From NCBI GenBank assembly GCA_010356995.1, contig ML996703.1:721002-785001 (forward strand): a stretch of DNA of 64,000 nt. The letters are read 5' to 3'. Position 1 is the stretch's first letter; the number at the start of each line of letters is the position of its first letter. Positions 55,965-64,000 of this stretch are shown piece by piece. Origin of the DNA: Trichodelitschia bisporula. Lineage: Eukaryota; Ascomycota; Dothideomycetes; Phaeotrichales; Phaeotrichaceae. The translations under genes and the position numbers were made by a program. Under the pieces are notes generated by a model. It was not told where the DNA came from, ran no database searches, and was given only the letters and a program-made list of their open reading frames with translations.

Positions 55965-56927
55965 TTACTCGAGCATCCGTTGGAGATTATCGAGAAAGCC
56001 GCCCTTTTCACCCTTCGTCCTCCTCAACGACGCCGCCCTCTCGCGTCGCCGCTGCGGTTCCGTCTCCCGCTCCAGCTCCTTCAATCGCTCCTCTGCCAGC
56101 TTCATTAATCCTTCCACAAAGCGTACCCTAGCCTTCTCCTCTGCCGTACCCTTCCATACCTCGCCTAGATCACGCAACGCTGCAATACGGGTCATGGCCG
56201 CCTCGCACCCGACACGCCGATCCTCGGCACCTACGATAAGGTCGGCAATCTCACCGCGTAGCCTCTCGCCGAATTCGCGTCCCTTCTCCTCACGACTGGC
56301 ACTGTCGGCGCCGGGCTCGGGTGCGGAAACGGAGATGAGCGACGCGGTGAGAGAGACTTCGCTGGGTGGGATGGTCCATTGCATCGCTTCGCCGAACACT
56401 TTGATCACACTTTCGAGACGCTGGCGGACATGCGTCAACGTACGGAGCTGGGTAATGTGGCCGGGCTCCGTGGGCGGTGTCTCGTGCGTCTCGTCGGAGG
56501 TCGCGGCGGCGGCAGACTTGAGCCCTTGCGGGACGAAATGTGCGACGTGCTCGTCGAGGCCATCACTTAATGTCTCCGCCAAACCGAGAGCCTCACCACG
56601 CAACACCTCCACTTGGTAGGCAAGGCGGCCGCCGGCACGTAGGATGTCATCAGTCAACTGCGTAAGGACAGCTGTGAGCCGTGTGGTATGGGCATTGAGC
56701 TGAGCCAGTAAGATCTGAGTCTGACTTGAGAGTTCGGAGAGCGATGTGACATCCCCCGAGGCAGCACTGCGCGCTGTCGTCGTGTGCGTGGAGAGCGCGG
56801 GAAGGGTCGAGTTGAAGTATGCGGCTGGATCAAAAGTGTCCTGCAAGAAGGGACGCAATGCGGAGTCGGAGACATGTGGAGAGTAAACCTGCGGGTTCTC
56901 GAGGGAGGAGCCGGCCGGAATGGCCAT
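55965..56927 (-). CDS. COG7: Conserved oligomeric Golgi complex subunit 7-like protein
   Basis: Probable fungal COG7, part of lobe B of the Golgi vesicle-tethering complex. Single exon; from the ATG at 56927 it has 320 residues. The frame also has an upstream ATG at 57026 (33 more, basic residues), but the family-like part begins just after 56927. Visible features: FLQDTFDPAAYFNSTLP near the N-terminus, a long alpha-helical coiled-coil region (LSSQTQILLAQLNAHTTRL and following) and a C-terminal end GGFLDNLQRMLE. The short length is usual for fungal COG7 compared with animal ones. No catalytic motif is expected. The call rests on the N-terminal motif, size and helical nature. Confidence 0.65.
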   Translation of the reverse strand: MAIPAGSSLENPQVYSPHVSDSALRPFLQDTFDPAAYFNSTLPALSTHTTTARSAASGDVTSLSELSSQTQILLAQLNAHTTRLTAVLTQLTDDILRAGGRLAYQVEVLRGEALGLAETLSDGLDEHVAHFVPQGLKSAAAATSDETHETPPTEPGHITQLRTLTHVRQRLESVIKVFGEAMQWTIPPSEVSLTASLISVSAPEPGADSASREEKGREFGERLRGEIADLIVGAEDRRVGCEAAMTRIAALRDLGEVWKGTAEEKARVRFVEGLMKLAEERLKELERETEPQRRRERAASLRRTKGEKGGFLDNLQRMLE

Positions 56928-58130
56928 GTTGGATGTCTTTGGTGCCTTTTCAGCTTTCTTCAGCTTTTTCCCGTCTGCTTCTGGTGACCCCCACTTGTGG
57001 TTACGGATGGTGTGCCGGAGGAACATATCGCCGGCTCACCGGAAGCTTGAGCAAGGCTGCACAGGCGATCCGAGCGCACTTCCCCACTCATTCCCGTTCG
57101 ATAAACCTTATGACGGGAGTTGATTCTGGCGCGCTGTCTCAAGGGGCCTAAAGGTGCAAAGCAGCAGCCTTCATGTTAACAGACATATATTCAGCTTGCG
57201 GGTCATTAACCATTTCATCAGGATCATTAGATGGTAGAAGGCTCCATCAACTTCATGACCCAATAAGCTTCAGCTCCAACCAAGCCTCCGGGCATCAAGC
57301 TGCAGAGATCCCAGCTAGCTTCGAGAACTCGCCGCTTGAACGCCCTTGGCTCCCCACCGGCCCCGCCTCCAAATGTTCTTAATTGGACTTCAACTTGCTG
57401 TTCCGATACGGGTAAAGCCTTGCGGCGAGCCTTGAGCAGGTGCCGATCGTTGTCGGGATCGTAAAAGACGTCGGCAAACGACTTCAGCATGCCAATATTT
57501 CCCCAGCTTTTCCCAATTCAATTTGCTCGCAATATGAGTACAGAGCGGACTGGAAGAATGAGGTTGGCTCGGTTGCTTAGTGGCATGGTGGTGCAGCTCC
57601 CTTGCAGCACCTGCCTTGGGCCGGCATCCAGTCCATACCAGACGAAACGAAATCATTCTTCTGTTGCTTCCAAGACTTCTTTTCTTTGGCAAACGATGCA
57701 ACGTGACACAGTGAATATCGGGGGAGGTGTTTCTACGGCTCTCGGCGATTAATGTGAGCGCGCATCCCCGCAGCCTGAGTTCCGAACCCCCCACTTCCAT
57801 CCCCGCGATTGCTGCCATCATCGCACTTCACTTCTTCTCCACCCCAGCCTCAACTTATTTTCTACAAACCTCATTCCTCCACCAGCTCCGTGTACCGCCT
57901 CCATCACTGCATCCATATTTTCTCCTCTGAGCAGCCATTCTCACATCCATTCATTGAGGACACACATCAAGCCTGTACTCACTCTGACACACTACTGGGG
58001 GTAGAAGACTTCCCGGTGTACTAGAGTAGTGCCGTGCACGCTTTAATTTCTTTTCGGTGCCTCACATACGGAATCCGGTACCGCGACCTCTGCCGCTGAA
58101 GTCAGTTTACAGGCCACCACTCGGCATATC
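56928..58130. other. Divergent promoter region, about 1.2 kb
   Basis: Lies between the diverging COG7-like and PARP-E2 genes. Frames up to 143 codons (57390-57821, minus) are not recognised. The C-rich, CT-rich part 57780-57960 resembles a fungal promoter and leader of the PARP-E2 gene. Confidence 0.45.
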
Positions 58131-61100
58131 ATGGCTCGCCTCATGTACTTGAGCGAGCTGTGTCGGCTCTCCGGCTTAGCCCAGGTGGGTAAAATCCCCG
58201 GCATCTCATGCGTCAGCGCTAGTGATGAAGATGGCGAGTTCACATTCATACTGGGCGATGGACAGGACTGGCACTTCTTCACAGTTGTCGTGTCAGGTAT
58301 GTGGCAACACGCTCAATCCGAGCCAATTGATGTGTCTTACTCACCGACCACAGATGTCATGGTGTACCCACATTCACACGTCTTTACGGTCTTCTCCCAG
58401 GGGCATCTGCCAGACGATCTCTCTCAAGCCGTCGATGGGCTTGGATTCCCGTACAACATGGGCGCTACTTTGACCCAGTTGCTGGGCGACATGTCCAGGC
58501 TGTATCGGCATATGGCTGGCCAAGATACATCTGCCACACATCACGACCCGGGGGATGACCTTGCCGCTGAAGACATGGATGCTGACACCATGGAAGAGAC
58601 CATTTGCTCCGATTTGCGGTTGGCGAAGCGGGCTGGTTTTAGGGTGGGCGTTCATGGCAAATTCGCGCTCGATGAGCCTTCATACGTTTTGCTCAGTATA
58701 CGTATCTCGAAGCTTGGAATATCAAGCGCTGCCATGGCTGCGTGGGAGATGGACCGCAAGGACTACCTTCTGCTGGCTATCCAGTACAGCGAGGGATATG
58801 TTCCAATGAGCGCGCTGAACGATATGTCACGCCATCAAGTACCTAAGGGGGAAACGATGCTATTTCGAGTAGGAGTCAGCCGCTCGTACAAGCCTAGCCT
58901 GAAGCACATCATCAACGCGTTCTCGAGCAGTCGGTATGGCGGTACCTCCGGCGCTCCGACCGAGAAGCATGGTTTTCGGTGGTTTTTCATCGCGAACACT
59001 CTGAACAACTTGCTCAACGAGCGCCTCGTACCTATCGTCAACCTACGTGCTACTGGTTTCACCTGGGTGCAGGCGGGAGAGAAATGCGCAAACCAGTTCG
59101 AGAACTCGGGCAATTTCTCGAATGAGGTGGATTCTACCGCCCTGGCTTCCACGCCCACCGGCAGCGTTTTGCCTGGTGTGCCTCCAGTCGTTCAAGCCGA
59201 CCACATCCTCGACGACCATCCGGCGTGGGGGTATTCCTTCCCCTTGGTCGCCATGCAGTTTGTTCTTCGCCGCTTCGTGCGCTGCACCGACTTCTGCGTG
59301 GTTTGCCACCGCAAGATCCCTGGTGACCTGGAGGCGATCAAGCCGGACGTCTGTGACAAACCCCTGTGCCTCTATCAGTACATGGCCCTCGGCCTGGGCC
59401 CGAGCATTGAGAACGACATTCGCTCTCAGCCGTATGTTGTAGATCTCCTGATCAGCTTCGCCTATGCTCGCGCCTGTTCCGGGAATCCCATGGATCATGC
59501 CTGTCCTTCCGGCATGGGGCTCGAGGTACCGAATCCAGAATTCTACACCATGAATATCGAGAACGTACCCCTTACTACGTATCCTCGTCCGTCTGGCATC
59601 AACGGTGCATTTCGGACGTGGTTTGCCTGGTACACTCCTCATCTTAAGACGCTGAACTTCGTAAACTGCAACACTCCCTGTCCCTTCAGGAATGGAGAAT
59701 GGATATCTGTGCGCACTGGCAATAAGCCGGACGCAAGCCTCTGCTTCAGTGGTGTAGTATCAAACGTTGTCGGAGCCAACATATGCATTCAGGACGTCTC
59801 GAAGTGGCCTAACGCAATTGTGGTCACGCCTATCCCAATTGGTCCGTTTGGGAATAATGTTGCCACTGGAACCATACAGATCTGTTTCCATGTCGCAAAG
59901 TTCGACACGCTCTTTGACCACTTGGTACCTTATATGAAGGCCTGGTCGATGCAAAAGATGCTGTGCGACCTGCCGAGCGTAACGGAGATGCAACAATTCC
60001 TTCAAAACAATCACTGGAGCAATCTTTCAGAGTGGACAAACAGAATTTCATCAGCGGCTCTTGGGATGCTGCGGTGGATCATTGCATCTAACCGTGCGTT
60101 CATTGTCCATGTCGACACTTTCCGGAATGACCCCAGCAGCGTCTGGGGTATGCCCGGCTGGGTGCAGTTCCGCGTCGCCATGGGTGCTCCTGTAAGTCGG
60201 TAACGAGTATTTTGCGATTACTACTGACAAAGACAGGACAAGGAAGCTCGGTTCAAGAAGGCTGTGGATCAATTTGGCCGCATAGCTAGCCCCCGCTATC
60301 CGACTATCTTCGCCTTTCACGGCAGCCCGATAACAAACTGGCATAGGATCATTAGGGAGGGCTTGAACTACGATTCTATTGCCCACGGTCGTTCATATGG
60401 CCATGGGGTCTACTGCGCTCTACAAGCTGCGGTCAGCTTGCCGTACGCTCGAGACGATCCTGTAAGACACCCCCGCTGCCCACAGAACTCGGCATATTTG
60501 CTTGCGTTTGCTTACTATAGGCTCCAGAAAAACCCGATGTGGCCGAACAGTATGCTTAAAATGACCGCTGCCATTTCACTCAATGAAATTGTGAACGCGC
60601 CGAATCAGTTCGTCTCTCGGGCACCTCACTTTGTTGTCGACAAGGCCGATTGGATTCAGGCTCGGTACCTCTTCGTCCGCTGTGCAACTCTTTTTCCGCC
60701 GGAGCGCTCCACCTCACCGCCGATAGTTCAAGAGCTGGACCCGGTGATGCGGCCGGTTGGCGTAAACGGCGAGATTCTGATCATCCCAAAGTTGAATTTG
60801 ATGCCTCAGCGTCAAGAAGGCGATTCGCAAAACCCGATCGAGCTCAGTTCCGACGACAGTGACGAAACCGACTTGGACGACCGGGAGCTTTTGGCTTCTC
60901 CGAAACAGAAAAAGAAGCCAGCCATGCCGCTCACCGACTTCATCCCTGGCACGCTGGACTACAGCGAACTGCCACAGATGGCGGCACCGTCCAACTCGAC
61001 GTCCTCGGCCACGAATCGTCTCCGCAAGGAGTTCCAGCGGATAATCGAGGCGCAGGAGAAGACGCCGTTGCATGAACTGGGCTGGTACACTGATCCCAAC

Positions 61101-61607
61101 CAGATGAGCAACATGTACCAGTGGATCTTCGAGCTGCACTCGTTCGATCCTGCCTCGCTGCTGGCGATGGACATGAAGGGCATGGACATCAAGTCCATCG
61201 TGCTCGAGATGCGCTTCCCCGCCAACTTCCCACTGCAACCACCTTTTGTCCGCGTGCTCAAGCCACGCTTCCTGGCGCTACAGGAGGGTGGTGGCGGCCA
61301 CGTCACGGCCGGAGGCTCCGTTTGTCTCGAGGTACGTCCCCGCTGCTCCACCGCAATGCGAAACCCAACTCAGCTAACATCCACTTAGATGCTCACAAAC
61401 ACCGGCTGGAGCCCAACCGTCGCGCTCGAGAACATCCTCCAGCAGATCCGCCTGGCCATGACGTCCGGCGAGCCGCCCGCGCGCCTCAACACCCGCCACC
61501 AAACAGAGTACTCCGTCCACGAGGCGTATAATGCATATCTGCGTGCCTGTCGTATGCATGGCTGGACGGTCCCGGAGGGCTTCCAGAAGACGGCGTTCGG
61601 GATTTAG
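58131..61607 (+). CDS. PARP (ADP-ribosyltransferase) - UBE2Q-like E2 fusion protein
   Basis: Large protein joining two modification enzymes. Exons 58131-58296, 58354-60191, 60237-61331 and 61389-61607 give 1105 residues. The N-terminus (~1-110) looks like an RWD-type fold (FTVVVS-DVMVYPHSHVFTVF). Residues ~150-640 are fungal-specific and include a Cys pair (FCVVCHRKIPG). The PARP catalytic part has FHGSP (His ~697) and GHGVYCALQAA (Tyr ~728); the usual catalytic Glu is not evident (HFVVDKADWIQARYLFV), which points to mono-ADP-ribosylation. An acidic linker has a SUMO-interacting-like IELSSDDSDE near 869. The C-terminal UBC domain has LEMRFPANFPLQPPFVRV and the active Cys ~1031 in GGSVCLE-MLTNTGWSP, spanning the last intron. 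The first intron (57 nt) is a multiple of three, so its retention would not break the frame. Confidence 0.88.
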
Positions 61608-62067
61608 GGGTCCTTCTCTGGTCTACTCTCGTTAGTACTCTGGTATGTACCTTGCAGGAACGGCGAGGGAAGTGGGCGTATGGTCCGCGTTTCCTTTTCT
61701 CGGCGTCCGTGGAGTTGATGGCTGGAGTGAGTGGACGGCCTCGGGTGTGTGGAACTTATGGGCTGCTCTCGGGCAATCTGCTCGTTGCAGGAGAGCAAGA
61801 TAGTGGGGTCTATGGTGGTAGATTGCAGCTGTACGAGGGAGTAGAATAGTCATCTCTTTAGAAACAGAAAAATCAAAGGCCATCTGCAATGTGAGGCGTG
61901 CACTTGATAATCTCTTGATGAAGACGTGATTAGCGGACCATCCACTTTCGAAATCGCCGCAGCTCAAAAATTCTTTCACGACGCATGGCGTGCACACTGA
62001 ATGGCATTCTAATGCAGACGCAGGGAGCGGATCGTCCTTCGTCTTCAGCACAGTTTTATCAAAAGGC
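61608..62067. other. Intergenic
   Basis: About 0.46 kb, 3' of the PARP-E2 gene and downstream of the minus-strand 5S gene. A 147-codon minus-strand frame (61632-62075) is probably chance. Confidence 0.45.
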
Positions 62068-62072
62068 AAAAA
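62068..62072 (-). terminator. Pol III T-run terminator of the 5S gene
   Basis: Read on the minus strand, the 5S gene ends in TGTATG followed by a run of five T. This is the usual RNA polymerase III stop. Confidence 0.75.
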
Positions 62073-62189
62073 CATACAGCAGTTGGGATTCGCTGCTGGT
62101 CACCCACGCAACTACTAGTCAACCGGTTCGAAGCTTAACTTCAGTGAGCAGACGGGGACTGGTGTACTCTTCGACCTATAGCCGTATGT
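62072..62189 (-). rRNA. 5S ribosomal RNA
   Basis: Read on the minus strand, this 118-nt segment begins ACATACGGC and ends TGCTGTATGT, so the two ends pair as helix I. It contains the conserved GAAGTTAAGC loop, AGTAGTTGCGTGGGTGACC and CAGCGAATCCC, all matching fungal 5S rRNA. A T-run follows at once. Internal control elements for TFIIIA/TFIIIC are therefore within the gene. A lone 5S gene away from the rDNA repeat is normal in Pezizomycotina. It lies between the PARP-E2 gene and a damaged second copy about 330 bases away, in the same orientation. Confidence 0.93.
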
Positions 62190-62524
62190 GGTGATCCGTG
62201 CTGCCGGTTGATTATAGCTGGCAAAAAAGACGGAAGCATTGTCAAAAGAAGTGTTAGCTCTCCGAGCGAGAGCGTTCTTGGGTTGGAATAGGGGACGTGC
62301 GTTAAGCTGCGGGCATCTCCCCTCGATCAGCCGGCTGAGCAGAAAGCTTCACGGGCCACCTGAAAAATTATCATGGCAACCTCGCCTGGCTGATTTTGCG
62401 GACGGGACAGCTATGACTTTTTCAACTGGTCCTTCGGCCAGAGTGTCGGCTTACATTAAGCATCGGAGCTCCTCCCGCTGAACGGGCCGATCAGCAAGCT
62501 TCCGGGGTGCAAAGAAGACAAAAA
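62190..62524. other. Spacer between the two 5S copies
   Basis: About 0.33 kb with no recognisable gene. The bases flanking the two 5S copies are not similar, apart from the A-rich terminator side. Confidence 0.5.
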
Positions 62525-62633
62525 ACATACAGCAGTTAGGATTCGCTGCTAGTCACCCACGCAACTACTAGTCAACCGGTTCAAAGCTTAACTTCAGTGA
62601 GCAGACGGGGACTGGTGTACTCTTTGAACTACG
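62525..62633 (-). pseudogene. Degenerate 5S rRNA copy
   Basis: A second copy of the 5S sequence in the same orientation as the intact one. It matches along about 109 nt with mostly transition changes (for example GGG to GAG-type, TTCGAA to TTCAAA). The 5' end is lost: where the intact gene has ACATACGGC, this copy meets a 16-nt palindromic hairpin (62634-62649). Helix I therefore cannot form. The 3' end and T-run are kept. Most likely a non-functional 5S relic. Confidence 0.85.
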
Positions 62634-62649
62634 GCCGCATTTTTGCGGC
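62634..62649. repeat. Hairpin GCCGCA-TTTT-TGCGGC at the 5' edge of the 5S relic
   Basis: A 6-bp perfect stem with a four-base loop sits exactly where the 5' end of the 5S sequence is replaced. It may mark a rearrangement junction. Confidence 0.7.
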
Positions 62650-63824
62650 AAAATGCACACCGCCTTAACTAAGCTGCTGACTAATGTAGATACCGTACTA
62701 CAGAGATGGAAAACGCGGCTAGGCGGCAGGGTGCGACTAGTCGCACACCCCCTTAGCCTTCGTGTACACCCCTTCCGCACCCCACCAATAAGACCGACGA
62801 GATCGTTCCCCGCGCGGCCGTGCGAGCCCTGAAGCAACAGGGTCGATGCACCGCCGGGCACCCGATAATAAATTGCGAAAGTGGTACCAATCGATAGAGC
62901 TCGACGATGCGATCGTTTATCTGTCTTTCTTATTTTGATATCTCTTTATGCAGCCTCTGCATCGTGCTACAAAGGGCTTGGCCAATGTCACTGTCTGTCA
63001 CGGGCAACGTCTGGGACATCAAATGTACTGATGCGTGTATGACTGAAAATACTGCTATGAAGAGGAAACGTGAAAGGTCTAGAACTGAAATGCAGGTGCG
63101 GGGTGGCAGTGGACCCTGGGCTTGGCACCGAGCGGCTGCATCACGTGGTATGGCTCAGCAACGCACTGGCAGGGCCTGACATGCTGAGACCATGACACTG
63201 TCAGATGTGGCACTGCAAGAGTTCAATGGTCTGAAGCAACTTAGATTACTCGGTTCAGGAGAGGAAGTCCTCTGGGGGGCTTCCGGACTGTCTACTCCAG
63301 GTGGGGGGTGCGGTGGCCCAAGCTCCCTTGCCAAGCGCGCGCATGGGAGCCGCGTTCACATGCGCGGTGCACCACGTGCCAGGTGTCATACCATGACAGT
63401 GGACGGTAGCCTCAAGCCAAACGTTATTTGCTAAGCTTAAGGAGGAGTTCGCTTCGCCGGCGCGCACGACCATATGGGTTCTGCGTGCACCAAGCCTTCT
63501 GCCCGGGCCGGACCGCCGGGGCTGCCGCGGCCCGTGGCCCCGGGCAGGTGCTAGAACCTTGACAGTAAGCACTTAGACAAGAGGCGCCGGCGGGGATCCG
63601 GGCCCGGTCAGGGCTGGGTCCGCGCCGGCGCCAAAAACTCACGATACCGCGACACGAACATTAAGCGCGCGCCCACATAAACTTTCACTCCTTGTAGCAA
63701 TAACTTCATGTTTCCCAACAACTTGGATTGAGCCCGCGTGACCAGACAAATGTACCCTGACAGCCTGGAGCTAAGTTGCTTGGCCGTGGGCCGTGACAAT
63801 GTCGCACTTCAGATTATCTCAACC
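62650..63824. other. Intergenic with palindromes
   Basis: About 1.2 kb without a recognisable gene. It contains a perfect 16-bp palindrome (GTGCGACTAGTCGCAC, 62731-62746) and a GC-rich inverted repeat (GGCGCCGGCG at 63583, CGCCGGCGCC at 63623). Short overlapping frames only. Confidence 0.5.
63583..63632. repeat. GC-rich 10-bp inverted repeat
   Basis: GGCGCCGGCG (63583-63592) and its complement CGCCGGCGCC (63623-63632) flank a 30-nt GC-rich spacer that itself contains GGGCCC. A strong hairpin is possible. Confidence 0.7.
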
Positions 63825-64000
63825 ATGACAGCTCAGGAAAGCTCTCCGTCCCAATATCTTTTGGATATACAGCGTGCCTTGATCTTCCCGACCCCAACCC
63901 TTTTATATGAATTCTTCGAGAAAACTTCCACGAGCAAAATGTAAGTCGTCTCAGAATCATCGGCTTCCCTCCCAACAACGACACATTCCTGCAAGGAAAT
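63825..64000 (+). CDS. Possible first exon of a gene running off the window
   Basis: An ATG at 63825 opens 38 codons (MTAQESSPSQYLLDIQRALI and on to FFEKTSTSK) with normal amino-acid make-up. They end at a strong donor, GTAAGT, at 63941. The rest would be an intron and exons beyond 64000. No family recognised; it could be chance. Confidence 0.3.

Overview
This window is nuclear DNA of a filamentous ascomycete (Pezizomycotina). The evidence is the gene content plus many short introns (about 43-80 nt) with GTAAGT/GTATGT/GTGAGT-type donors, CTAAC/CTGAC-type branch points and YAG acceptors. Fungal genes such as a cutinase, a GH28 pectinase, a Kre9/Knh1-type GPI protein and a CTR copper transporter, and a dispersed single 5S rRNA gene, support this. 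The class could not be fixed. The cutinase and pectinase suggest a plant-associated or saprotrophic life style (inference).

Layout: 1-2.9 kb shows no gene. 2.9-21 kb holds an aquaglyceroporin, an EF-hand mechanosensitive (MscS) channel, the mRNA 3'-processing scaffold symplekin/Pta1, RNA polymerase III subunit Rpc25 (minus), a NUFIP1/Rsa1-like zinc-finger protein, a SET+MYND methyltransferase-like protein, a small AT-hook protein and a GPI-anchored Ser/Thr-rich wall protein (minus). 21-26 kb is gene-poor, with one open region that needs two frame changes. 26-35 kb is a metabolic and secretory stretch: GH28 polygalacturonase, MAPEG protein, cytidine deaminase, a KDEL-tailed CE1-like pseudo-esterase, an Alt a 7/WrbA-type flavodoxin-like quinone reductase and a DUF3712 membrane protein (all minus except the GH28). 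35-37.3 kb is empty. 37.3-49.5 kb is compact housekeeping: GPATCH11-like G-patch protein, ORC3, 3-hydroxyanthranilate dioxygenase (minus), CTR copper transporter and the intronless Brr2 helicase (minus). 51-57 kb has a cutinase, a small secreted PAN-like protein, a four-helix claudin-like membrane protein and a COG7-like Golgi tether (minus). 58-61.6 kb carries a large PARP + UBE2Q-type E2 fusion. 62-64 kb has a 5S rRNA gene, a degenerate second 5S copy, and possibly the first exon of a gene running off the end.

There is no operon-like or biosynthetic-cluster logic. Four genes serve RNA metabolism (symplekin, Rpc25, NUFIP-like, Brr2) and several others encode secreted or wall proteins. Gene models below were spliced by hand; nearly all junctions keep frame and restore family motifs.

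The most interesting observations are these. (1) The flavodoxin-like gene ends in UGA followed by CUAG, the classic readthrough context, and continues in frame for 50 codons to a C-terminal CaaX box. (2) The PARP-E2 fusion has both catalytic signatures and a SUMO-interacting-like motif. (3) A CE1 esterase has lost its nucleophile serine and gained a highly charged tail ending in KDEL. (4) 3-hydroxyanthranilate dioxygenase has a presequence-like N-terminal extension.
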